This document shows positions 55,701 through 64,000 of a stretch of DNA of 64,000 nt, piece by piece. The translations under genes and the position numbers were made by a program. Location of the stretch: positions 1,612,001 to 1,676,000 of the forward strand of contig JAALGY010000032.1 in assembly GCA_032358165.1 (NCBI GenBank), written 5' to 3'. The notes below the pieces were generated by a model, which was not told the origin of the DNA, made no database searches, and saw nothing but the letters and a program-made list of their open reading frames with translations. The number at the start of each line of letters is the position of its first letter. The stretch's first letter is position 1. This stretch comes from Diplosphaera chodatii (lineage: Eukaryota > Chlorophyta > Trebouxiophyceae > Prasiolales > Stichococcaceae).

Positions 55701-55728
55701 AGATGTGCTGGTGCCCGAGGACATCTGA
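52711..55728 (+). CDS. RPAP2/Rtr1-type RNA polymerase II-associated protein (plant RIMA-like)
   Basis: RPAP2 proteins accompany Pol II assembly and import and are atypical CTD phosphatases; the plant member is RIMA. Start ATG 52711 (MGEDARQRAAFRALEQLLE). First intron after GVELEQ. The zinc domain follows: VVEERALTGFCGNPMC, then KLYQSTYC|STACERVVAELV. CxxxxC plus CxxxC is the RPAP2/Rtr1 zinc site, and VVEERAL...CG.PxC is its signature. After that come a Pro-rich region (FFGPPPQPQTPPRGEEPQQP), a basic/acidic stretch with RRPRVTFAEDV, an Ala-rich acidic coil (DLSSASGDEDDDDEA), SNFGQLYTALDGWVTRAALD, RNAVENWEPLYREADVSKVY, and a helical C-terminus with LRDLATTLDFSQPVASLQAS and ALTCLKALSLQQ, which match plant RIMA ends. 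Stop 55726. Whether the phosphatase activity exists is unknown. Confidence 0.85.
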
Positions 55729-56118
55729 CTGCTGACCACCGCCGGTGCAGGCGGTTCAGGACATTAGACGGCAATGCTGCATGCACGGTTTTTCGTCAGG
55801 GTGGCAGAGTCGGAGTCTGTCAGAGCTTTCCCATTGAAGGTAAGGCTTGCTGTGCGTGCTTGCTATCGCTTGACTGAGTGCAGAGGACATATGAGATGTT
55901 GTGATGCAAAGATGAGTTCTGACGGTACTATTACTGAAATGCCTTGCCTGCAAGGCACAGCTCGCAATGTTGCGAGCCCCATTGTCAGCTGTGCAATTCT
56001 TTGAGGCTAAGAGCCTTCAATAACCATCAGTCATCCCCACGATTTATCCCAGGAACTAAACGCACTCAGCTACACAGCACACTGGTGCGGACAGTCACCC
56101 TGCAGCCGGCTGAGCGCC
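55729..56118. other. Convergent gap between RPAP2-like and FKBP genes
   Basis: 3' ends of two facing genes; nothing else seen. Confidence 0.4.
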
Positions 56119-57027
56119 TCAGCTGGAGGCCTCGATGCCCATCAGCTCGATCTCGAAGACGAGCTTCTTGCCCGCCAGCATGGAGTTCGCATCCAGCTTG
56201 ACGCTCTGCTCGCTCACGTCCAGCACCACTGCACGGCTGCCATTGGCCAGCTCCACCACCAGGTTTGGCGCCAGACCACCCACACTGCAAGAACCAGCAC
56301 TTGCCTCACAACAGCAGGTATACTGCAGTGACTGCAAACATGATGTGCACATATGTCAAATTAGCTCTCATGCAGTACATATGCTACACAACAGGTGCGC
56401 CACAGTGATCGCACACACTTTTTGTAGCGGCCGTCCAGCCGCTGCATCTCTGGGTGTTCCCGCGGCACCTCAAACAGCAGATCCCGTTTCCACTCGTTGC
56501 CCTCTGCCTGTTTCATGATGACTGACATTTGTACTCGCTTTGATCTGCGTGATCATCTGCCAGCCAAGAACACCCGACAGCAGGCCACTGGTGTGGACGT
56601 CAGGATTCATCCCAGAGCTCACTTCCACCCTGGCTTTGTCGCCGATAGCCAGCCCTCTCACTGCTGCGTCCATTGCCTGCACAGCATACACTGATGACCA
56701 ATGTTGTCTCGCCAGATACGTGCGAGCATCCGCATCAATGGACTGTGAAAAGCACACATGCACTGGCGGCCTTGCCTTGATCATCTCATTGGCAAAGAGG
56801 TCGCCGGCGCCCACTTCAAACGTGAGGGCTTCACCCTCCCCGTCCGCACGCGTGCTCTCGACAAGCTGCACGAACACCAAGGTGCGCATCGGGCAGGGTC
56901 GCGCATGCAATACCAATGAGCCAGCTCATGTGAAACCATGACGCCACCGCACCTCGCCATTCTCATCTCTGCATTCAAAGTGCACATACACCAGGTCGCC
57001 CTCCAACGCCACTCTCACGTCATCCGC
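56119..57027 (-). CDS. SlyD-like FKBP-type peptidyl-prolyl isomerase (5' end not placed)
   Basis: The most upstream supported exon begins at 57027: ADDVRVALEGDLVYVHFECR and DENGE. Then LVESTRADGEGEALTFEVGA and GDLFANE; AMDAAVRGLAIGDKARVEVS; EWKRDLLFEVPREHPEMQRL; and the last exon LAPNLVVELANGSRAVVLDV, VKLDANSMLAGKKLVFEIEL, MGIEASS, stop 56119. The order (GD.V..HF, F.VG.G......E..., GL..GDKA.V, long insert, LDANH.LAGK.L.F.IEL) is that of SlyD-type FKBPs, prolyl isomerases and chaperones with an insert-in-flap domain. The exon at 57027 starts right after an AG acceptor, so at least one 5' exon exists, possibly coding an organelle transit peptide, in 57030-57480. Compartment unknown. Confidence 0.82.
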
Positions 57028-57664
57028 CTGCGTATATGGTGCATGTCGTGCTCATGAGCTCGTGGGCAGCCGACGCGTCTCTTGTACTGCCGCTTGCAGC
57101 CAGGAACAGTGTCGAACCTTGGATGCCACCTGCCTGGTCGTCCAACACTCTACATGTCATACTGCTTCGTCTCCTTGTATCCGCATGTGGGCTGCCAAGA
57201 TCTCCTCGGTACCATGATGCTTGTCTGCCGGCTGTGGCGCTGGGCCGATGGCGCACAGCACTGCCAGTGCGTGTTTTTGATCTGAATGCTGCATGCTGCA
57301 AGCGGCAGAGTTCAAAGAGACTGTGACACGAACTGATCGTGTGCGCAGCTGCGGCATGGCCTACATCTGTTCGCATGCTGATCGCGTATTGCAGGGACCT
57401 GGATTGCTGATGCGCTGACGAACTATGTGCAGCGGCGTTGCTTCTGATCTCGCCGCTGAACATGAGCAAGGACCTCGATTGCCGAACTAGAGGATAATTC
57501 TGTATGTGGTGCGAGCAAGCAGACGCAGATTAGGCCACCTCCGAGGTGAGCTCCACCTCAGCATTCGCATGCAGACAAAATGCTGTCAGCAGCGGTTGAC
57601 CAACCCAAAACGCTTCTTACAAGCGCCCAAACGCTACAATTGCCCGTGGTGCAGTAAGCGGCAG
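57028..57664. promoter_or_regulatory. Divergent upstream region of FKBP (-) and tRNA methyltransferase (+)
   Basis: About 640 bases that should contain the missing first FKBP exon and both promoters. A minus-strand candidate start near 57463 (MFSGEIRSNAAAH) is open toward 57020 but ends in a stop before the first FKBP exon, so splicing would be needed. I could not decide. Confidence 0.35.
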
Positions 57665-59548
57665 ATGCTTTGCCGCCTTGCTTTGCTGCGATCTACGCTG
57701 TTCCTGCGTCCCATTCCCGTGTTGCACAGTCTGCAGTACGGCGGCTGCAGTGGTGCACCTGCTCTGCGATACTCTACCAAGGGAGACGAGAGGTCACGTC
57801 GCTACAGGCGCAACAAGCCGGTGCAACACGTCCACATGCAATGCTACATTCACAACGTGTGCTCTTGGCCGGCATGGTCGTGTGCAAATGCACCGCCTGC
57901 TGACGCATGCGCTTCACACATGTGTGCAGGACCTGCATCAGCAGAACTTGCAAAGGGCGAGGAGGTTGGCCCAGGTAGTCCAGAGCTTCACTGCTGCACG
58001 TGAGGCCAGCCAGAGCCAGTGGGCCAGCGCTCCGCATGACAGCGGGTTGCGCTGGCCGCTGCTGCCCCGCGAGGCCGGCACAGCAGATCAGCTATACGGC
58101 TCGCTCTGCCTGCCAGAAACAAAGGTGACAAGCCAGTGGCGGACCGTTGCTTGTGGCGTTGTGCTCGCAGCAGACGGTTGCACCTGGACACAACTATCCA
58201 TGCTCTCGGCATATTGGGAGTGCGGCTGAAGTCGTCCACAGACTGAAAGCAGGCTTCATCAATCCTCTGCCCTGCATCGTGGGCCCTGCGATTTAAACTA
58301 CCATGCGACATTGCAGTGCGAGAGCTGCTCAGCTGCGTTGGTGCTGATGCGACTGGTGGGAACAGCGCTGAGCATGTGTCCTGTGCACCTGCAGAACAAG
58401 CCACGGATTCGGCAGCACGTGAACCCCTTCAGGCCAGCGCTGCAGCAGCTGCCAGACCCCGTGGACTGGGGAGCCATCTATGCTGACCCGCACAAGCCGC
58501 TGGTCGTGGACATCGGCTGCGCTACTGGTCGCTGGCTGCTGCTGCTGGCGCGAGACTCTGGGTTGGACTGCAACTGGCTAGGCTTGGACATCCGCAAGCC
58601 GGTGCGTCTTGCTCGCCTTCTTGACCCCCAATGAGAATCGAACCGACATCACAACATGATGCAAGCCTGCTCAACACCGTGGCGTGCGTGTATGTCATGT
58701 GAGTGTCTCTTGAAATGCAGCTGGTTGAGCGTGCAGTGGAGTGGGCACAGACGCTTGCAATTCAGAGCTATGTCAACTTCAGAGTTGCCAACGCCACATT
58801 AGCGTTCGACCACCTCATTTCAACATATCCCGGGCCCTTGCAGCTGGTCGCCATCCAGTGGTACGCCTGCTCTGCGGTTGTACAAGATTTCCCTGGAGCA
58901 ACCCTTCCTATGGCTGTGGAGCCTATAAGTTGGATTTAAGCAAGGATACAGAAACCTATCCTAGCAACCGAACAGCTGCTGATAGGTCTTTTCGTTTCAT
59001 GGCTGCAGTCCGGATCCTCAGTTCAAGACCAGGTGAGACCTGCCTTTGCTCTGTTCTGGGCTGCACCTTGTCCCAAGCACTCTCATCCCGGTTCATGCCC
59101 GATGGCAACGCTGCTCACGCGGTCTGCTGGGCAGTGCAGGCTTCACAAGCGAAGGATCGTCCAGCCCAGCCTTGCCGCAGCCATCGCGCATAGACTCACT
59201 CCCACCGGCAACGTGTACCTCAGCTCAGATGTGCACGAGGTGGCGGTAGACATGCGGATGCGGTTTGAGCATTGTGCCAGCGACAGCTTGCAGGTATCTC
59301 CGCTGCACGCGCAGCTGCCAACCTTTGCTGAGTCAGAGGAGCACCTGCCATCACTGACACGGGTGGCAAGCCAAGCAGCAGGCACAGCATCCACCAGCAA
59401 CTTGCAGCACCAGCCACCCACGGCATCGACGTGGGCTGCACATGAGTGGCTGCGGGATAATCCTACGGGTCTCCTTACAGAGCGGGAGCAGAGCGTGTTG
59501 CGTCAAGGGTTGCCTATGTACAGGATGTTGCTGTCACGAAGGGCTTGA
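57665..59548 (+). CDS. trmB: tRNA (guanine-N7)-methyltransferase, TrmB type, organelle-targeted
   Basis: Methylates G46 in the tRNA variable loop using S-adenosylmethionine. Start ATG 57665; the first exon encodes a classic presequence (MLCRLALLRSTLFLRPIPVL, later RYSTKGDERSRRYRRNKP), with Arg/Ser/Leu and no early acids. A middle exon with DLHQQNLQRARRLAQ (about 57930-57975) and the core exon NKPRIRQHVNPF, DWGAIYADPHKPLVVDIGCA, TGRWLLLLARDSGL follow; VDIGCATG is the SAM motif I. Then LVERAVEWAQTLAIQSYVNF, RVANATLAFDHL, PDPQFKTR|LHKRRIVQPSLA, whose PDPxxKxxHxKRR is the TrmB catalytic/tRNA block, and GNVYLSSDVHEVAVDMRMRF. The tail DNPTGLLTEREQSVLRQGLP matches the family C-terminus; stop 59546. 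Mitochondrial or plastid location is inferred from the presequence. The first two junctions are less sure. Confidence 0.87.
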
Positions 59549-59910
59549 GTGTGTTCTTATTGCCAGGGCGTAACAATCGGTTGACCGACGAAAAATCGAA
59601 TCGGTAATTATCTGCAGTTTGCTAGTTCTAGGCCCCACCAGGAGGCAGTGCTGCAAGCTGTAGAGAACTCTGCTAGTGCGTCCAGAATGTGTCAAATTCA
59701 CAGCATGTAAGCAATCATGCTGTACACAGTGCCTTGGGCGGAGCATGCCAGTGGCCAGGAGACTGACTTGCAGTCAGTGCCACATATTATGACGGGAGAA
59801 CCTGTTCCTGAATAATGATAAGTCTACATACTACACTGGTGGCAGATCCGTGGCCGTCCGGGCATATGCTGCGTTCATGTTGCTGCCTGCCACTCTCGCT
59901 GCTGGCCATT
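59549..59910. other. Convergent gap between tRNA methyltransferase and GMPP genes
   Basis: 3' untranslated sequence of two facing genes; the plus-strand TGTAA at 59706 is the only element seen. Confidence 0.4.
59706..59710 (+). terminator. Likely TGTAA polyadenylation signal of the tRNA methyltransferase gene
   Basis: TGTAA on the coding strand about 160 bases after the stop at 59548, the expected distance for a green-algal 3' end. Confidence 0.5.
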
Positions 59911-61814
59911 CTACATGATGATCCTGCCGGCATCATAGGTCGTCTCCTTCAGCTCCTGTGGGAGAGGAGCACGTTGCCATGCTCAGCAGGGGAGACACGC
60001 TGTGAGTGCACCAGGAAACATCTGCCGGCCCACGCTGATCCGGTTTGCACGAGACGATCCGGCAGTCCGGGTCAATTGATCTCACCTTGTGCGGCAGAAC
60101 AATGGCGCCATTCAAGAGCACCTCGTCACGCACAAAAACATCCTCGCCAATGACCGAGTGGTTCTCCAACCGGCTCCAGGTGCCGAGCCTGGAGCCCCAG
60201 CCCACGATGCTGTCTGCCACACGCGCATAGTTCTTGATCTGCAGAGCGCCGGGCATACCGTCTGGTTTCGCATGGCACACATCGGTTTCAGCGCACACCT
60301 ATGCGAAATGCTGCACAAATCGAAGGTATTGTCACGGGCCTACCTCGACTCGGTGCAGCAGCACACAGTTGGACAGCCGCACGCCATCGCCAATTTTGCA
60401 CAATGCGCCAACTGACACATTTGGTCCAATTTTGCAGTTGCTGCCGATCGTAGCAGACTCGTCCACGATCACGTTGCCTACGTATGAGCTGCCAGATGCC
60501 AGATCCTGTGGGCTGCGTCGTCTGAGCGACTCCAGGTGCAGGCCGAGTCCTGTAAGATAGTCCTTTGGCTGACCCACGTCCATCCAGTAGCCCTTGAGCT
60601 CCTGTGCATATAGCTTGCCATCAGCTGCGATGAGTGGGAATGTCTCCTTCTCAATGCTGGTGGGCCGATCCTCGATGCGCGCCAGCACAGCTGGCGACAA
60701 GCAGTAGATGCCTGCGTTGATTTTGTCGCCCACAAATGTCTTTGGCTTCTCCACAAACCGCTCTACCTTCCCGCTCTCGTCCGTGACCACGACACCATAC
60801 TTTGATGGGTCCTCAACCTGCGCAGGCACGTTTTGATGTGGGCGTTTTGCACAGGCAGTACACTTTCTGCATGCATGCATCTCGCCGGAGCGGCAGCGGC
60901 CGCAGCACATGCCCACTTTCATGCCTGACTCACCTTTGTGACAAGCAGGGTGCCCTCTGCGCCTCGTTCCTTATGGAACGCCAGCATTTCTTTGAGCGGG
61001 AACTCGCAGATGACATCGCTGCATGTACACACGTAGGAATTTCACTCTGCGTGGCAGCTAGTGATCATCTGAAGCATGTGCCGCCATTGGTGATGCATTT
61101 GCATGCGCAGCAGCCAGTGTGACGGCAGGTTGCACCTGTTCAGCACGAAGAAGGGGTCGCCGGTGCCGTCGTCCAGGATGTCGCGGGCCAGGCCTAGCGG
61201 GCCAGCTGTGCCCATTGGCTCATCTTCCTATGCATGCCGCCATCAGCATGTCTGGGTCATATATCGCTGGGAGCCTCATGCGGACAGCACAAACTGACCA
61301 AGTCCACTTCTCTGTGTCGCAGCGTGTCTGCAAAGTGCCTTGCTTGTAGAAAAGCCGGAGCACACACACACCTGTGAGCAAGTGATCTTGACATGCAGCT
61401 TCTCCTCCCACTCCTTCAAGAAGTCCATCATGACCTGCGAGCGACCACATACACGCTTCACATTGACGTGCAAGTCTCGATCTCGCGATGCCACTCACAC
61501 TGAATTGTTGGACCACCAGCCAGTGCCGATCTGAGTAGCAGGCAAGACACCTTCGGCTGATAGTTGATCGCGAGCACAACCTCGGTGACGCCCGCATCCT
61601 TCAAGGCCTATGATCATGGTGCAACACGTTGTGAACATGCATGGAGCGAATATCCGCCGTGCAACGCCTTGTATATGTGGAGCATGCAGTGCTCCACCTG
61701 TATTTGGTGGATGATCATGGGCTTGTTGGCGAAGTCCACGATCGGTTTTGGCACGGTCAGCGTGAGTGGCCGAAGCCGCGTGCCATAGCCACCCACAAGA
61801 ATCAACGCCTTCAT
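59911..61814 (-). CDS. GMPP: GDP-mannose pyrophosphorylase (mannose-1-phosphate guanylyltransferase)
   Basis: Makes GDP-mannose from mannose-1-phosphate and GTP for N-glycans, wall polymers and ascorbate; the plant enzyme is CYT1/VTC1. Start ATG 61814: [20 protein letters not shown] with the nucleotide-binding [11 protein letters not shown], then [13 protein letters not shown]. Next exons: [97 protein letters not shown] and [19 protein letters not shown]. The C-terminal half is a left-handed beta-helix of hexapeptide repeats ([40 protein letters not shown]), then [20 protein letters not shown] and the family end [14 protein letters not shown], stop at 59911. Length and order are complete. Confidence 0.95.
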
Positions 61815-62274
61815 GCTGCTCTATGTAGTGGCTCTACGTGCCTGACGCTCGACCTGACCGCAGCAGATTCGCACGGCGCTGCGTTGACGAGCGTGCACAG
61901 AGTGATCTGATGGTGCACTGTGACCGGTTGACCTTGAGGATGAGCTCAGTCTGGGAGGGTTATGCTGGCAATGGACGGGCAATGGATTTGGGCGTGACAT
62001 GCTGTGATTGGCGCAGATTGGCCCCATTAAGTTTTCGCCCATTGGCCGGAAATAGACTTTGGGCAGGCCCACCGAAAGGCAGTCTGACTGAGCGCCCATC
62101 TGGTATGTTGGGGACTTGTGGCGTTGTCCCTTCTGGCGGCCTAGTGCAACTAGCTCTGCGGTAGCCCCTTGTCCATGTCTTTGCAGTCTTACACATGCAC
62201 CGTCACCACCACTCAACATATCCAGGAAGCATATCCTCCTGCTTAACACGCGGGCTGCGTGGCAGCTGTATCGA
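61815..62274. promoter_or_regulatory. Shared upstream region of GMPP (-) and UPF0390 (+)
   Basis: About 460 bases between divergent start codons. It contains imperfect repeats of a gtttg/tggcc-rich kind near 61960-62060 but no element I can name. Confidence 0.35.
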
Positions 62275-62918
62275 ATGCCGCAGGGCGCTCTGAAGAAAAA
62301 GCCGGGCAAGTCGGGCGCCGCGCAGCTGAAGCAGGGCCGCAAGCGGGTTGCCTCCACTTCACGAGTCACCAAAGTTGGTGGGTACAGAAGTTGACATCAC
62401 CAGCATGATGCACGCAGGGGCCTGTGGAAACCAACTGCGGTGCTAAGGGTGCTGGTGAAAGCGTGAATGTGCCATGGCGCCAGTCCGGTCGGCATGACCA
62501 TGATGCCATGCGTGCAGGCGCAGGCAAGAAAGACCCCAAGAAGGGCGCTGCTTTGCAGGGATTCAAGGAGTCCAAGGTGTGTAAGCGACGCTGTTGTGTT
62601 GTGCCACACTCAGCTGCCATGAGTGCAGATGTATCTTGCAATCCAACTGCGACTCACTAGTTACGACCACACCAATTTGGCACATGCCCAGGAAGTGTCA
62701 AAAGCAATCAACAAACGAAACGAGGAGCGCGCCGCAACGCTTGCGCAGCGCAGCAGCCATTCCCACCTGCTGAAACAGAAGGTGAGCATGGCTGGGATGC
62801 CACATGCAATCTTGGCGGACGGCTGTACCCGTGCGGCGGCAGCACATCTCAGGGTGCTGAACGTCCGAGTCCGCTTGTGCAGGATCTGAAGGCAAAGGCT
62901 GACGATGAGGCCAAGTGA
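62275..62918 (+). CDS. UPF0390-type small basic protein
   Basis: Four exons (62275 to about 62377, about 62518-62577, about 62692-62781, about 62882-62918) give a Lys-rich protein of about 95 residues: MPQGALKKKPGKSGAAQLKQ and GRKRVASTSRVTKV; GAGKKDPKKGAALQGFKESK; EVSKAINKRNEERAATLAQR and SSHSHLLKQK; DLKAKADDEAK, stop 62916. The MPQGALKxKxGK start and the pattern of a basic tract followed by a helix ending in LLK are those of the UPF0390 (LYDG10-like) family, small nucleolar or nuclear proteins of unclear role. The exon junctions keep phase. Confidence 0.75.
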
Positions 62919-63274
62919 TGCAGCTGAAGAAGACAGGTCAGATACAGGCGGGGATGGTCAGATGCAAATGCAGATGTGACAGGGATCGGTCATTGGCGGC
63001 CACTTGTACATGGTCAGGTCTGTGAGCATGTTCAGACCGCCAACGGTGATTGCAGACTGTGATCGGTCTACGTTCTGTCAGGGACTCGGGATAGGACAGA
63101 TGCCACAGGGCCCACGAATATCAGACCTAGAAATAAAAGCGCTGGCAATGTGCCAACCAATTGCTACCAGCTACAAAGAATACCCCAAGCAGCCAAAATT
63201 GGTTCAAGTACACACAAATGTACAGGTGACAAGGTGTACGTTTGTCTCGCCATACCCTGCTTACCAGTGCTCCA
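62919..63274. other. Convergent gap between UPF0390 and P450 genes
   Basis: About 350 bases of 3' untranslated sequence from two facing genes; nothing else seen. Confidence 0.35.
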
Positions 63275-64000
63275 TCAAGTTTTACGCACCACCAGATCAA
63301 ACCGAGCTGGGCGCAGAGTGATGCGCGGCTCTGCGTCTGGGAAGGTAGCCCCTGGAAGGGGTCGCAACTGGAACTGCTGCAAGATTGCCGCAAGCACTAG
63401 CACGTTCTCCATCATCGCGAACCCTGCACCATGAGGAGTAGGCCAACATGTACGCAATTCAGACATCACGGCTGCATGGACCCGGTTGGAGAATCTGACC
63501 GCCACTCAACACCGACCATCAGACTGAAGGCAGTGATGCCGAGCCTCCAGCTGTGTGCCTACCTGTGCCGATGCAATTGCGCGGCCCGGCGCCGAACGGC
63601 ACGAAGCAGTCGTTGTGCCCCATGCCCGCGAGCGCCTGCCGTGACAGGCTCTGCCCATCAGGCGGCCCCGACCCCGCCGGTGGTAGCCACCGCTCGGGAA
63701 CAAAGTCCTGCGCCAGCTCCCAGCGGCTGGCATCGCGGTGCATCACAAAGGGGCTGATCAGCATCGTCGTGCCTGTGCAAGCGCACAGTTGAGCCCTTCA
63801 AAATCCACTTGACAGGATGCAGCCCTTTGTCTGTGACTCGAGATTCAAGTGAGAGATTGCCTCAGAAACAGCAGGCTGCGCACCCTGTGACACCGTGAAG
63901 CCACCAAGAGACACTGCCTGTGACGCGCAGCGGCCGACAATGTATGCTGGTGGGCGCAAACGCATCGTCTCAAGGACAACTGCCTCGAGGAAGCGCAGCG
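63275..64000 (-). CDS. Cytochrome P450, C-terminal part (runs off the right edge)
   Basis: Partial at its 5' end, which lies beyond 64000. From the edge downward: LRFLEAVVLETMRLRPPAYI with the ExxR motif of helix K, VGRCASQAVSLGGFTVSQ, then MLISPFVMHRDASRWELAQD and FVPERWLPP (the meander PERW). Next comes the haem-binding loop FVPFGAGPRNCIGT with the axial Cys in FxxGxRxCxG. The last exon gives FAMMENVLVLAAILQQFQLR and ITLRPARFDLVVRKT, stop at 63275. All C-terminal P450 landmarks are intact, so the enzyme is probably functional. The loop wording FGAGPRNCIG resembles CYP97- and CYP4-clan proteins, but family and substrate cannot be set without the N-terminal half. Confidence 0.9.

Noticed and set aside
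58600..58645. tRNA-like B-box on the minus strand in an intron of the tRNA methyltransferase gene
   Set aside because: The T-arm pentamers do not pair, there is no A-box or acceptor stem at the right distance, and it lies in an intron; it is a chance match.

Overview
This is nuclear DNA from a green alga, most likely a trebouxiophyte (Chlorella/Coccomyxa type). The sequence is GC-rich. Almost every gene is broken into short exons by introns of roughly 70-300 bases with strong TGCAG-type acceptors, a few genes have a TGTAA (chlorophyte-type) polyadenylation signal behind them, and the proteins are plant/algal in kind. I found 21 protein genes, packed head-to-head and tail-to-tail with gaps of about 0.3-1 kb. 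I see no tRNA, rRNA, CRISPR array or transposon.

Layout. 0.6-8.3 kb: an NPSN-type Qb-SNARE (+), a metallothionein-like gene (+), a Gln/Ala-rich protein with a CxxC zinc-knuckle (-), and a YidD-type membrane-insertion factor (-). 8.7-15.8 kb: a large SOS1-like Na+/H+ antiporter (+). 16.7-18.2 kb: a secreted PA14-domain protein with a Pro-rich linker and a Cys/basic repeat tail (-). 19.1-28.3 kb: a LIN37 homologue (+), an ankyrin/PH-like/MDM2-type RING E3 (-) and APC8/CDC23 (+). 29.1-34.8 kb: a single reading frame that joins an SPX domain, a RING finger, an FCP1/NIF-type HAD phosphatase and a PS2/PHOSPHO-type HAD phosphatase (+). 35.1-38.4 kb: a PUB-domain protein and an enkurin-domain protein (both -). 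39.4-52.2 kb: pyruvate carboxylase and an ACX3-type acyl-CoA oxidase with a PTS2 signal (both -). 52.7-64 kb: RPAP2/RIMA (+), a SlyD-like FKBP (-), an organelle-type tRNA m7G methyltransferase (+), GDP-mannose pyrophosphorylase (-), a UPF0390 small basic protein (+), and the C-terminal part of a cytochrome P450 (-) that runs off the right edge.

How they work together. The genes are mostly unrelated housekeeping functions, as expected for an algal chromosome arm. Two themes recur: cell-cycle/ubiquitin functions (LIN37, RING E3, APC8, SPX-RING, PUB) and phosphate biology (SPX plus a PS2-like phosphatase in one frame). The most unusual item is the SPX-RING-NIF-PS2 fusion. From exon 3 on, its exon junctions keep phase from the SPX domain to the last stop codon, and five of them need GC-AG introns. 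Exon borders are my own reading from splice motifs, phase and family similarity. First exons of several genes (PA14, LIN37, enkurin, FKBP) could not be fixed.
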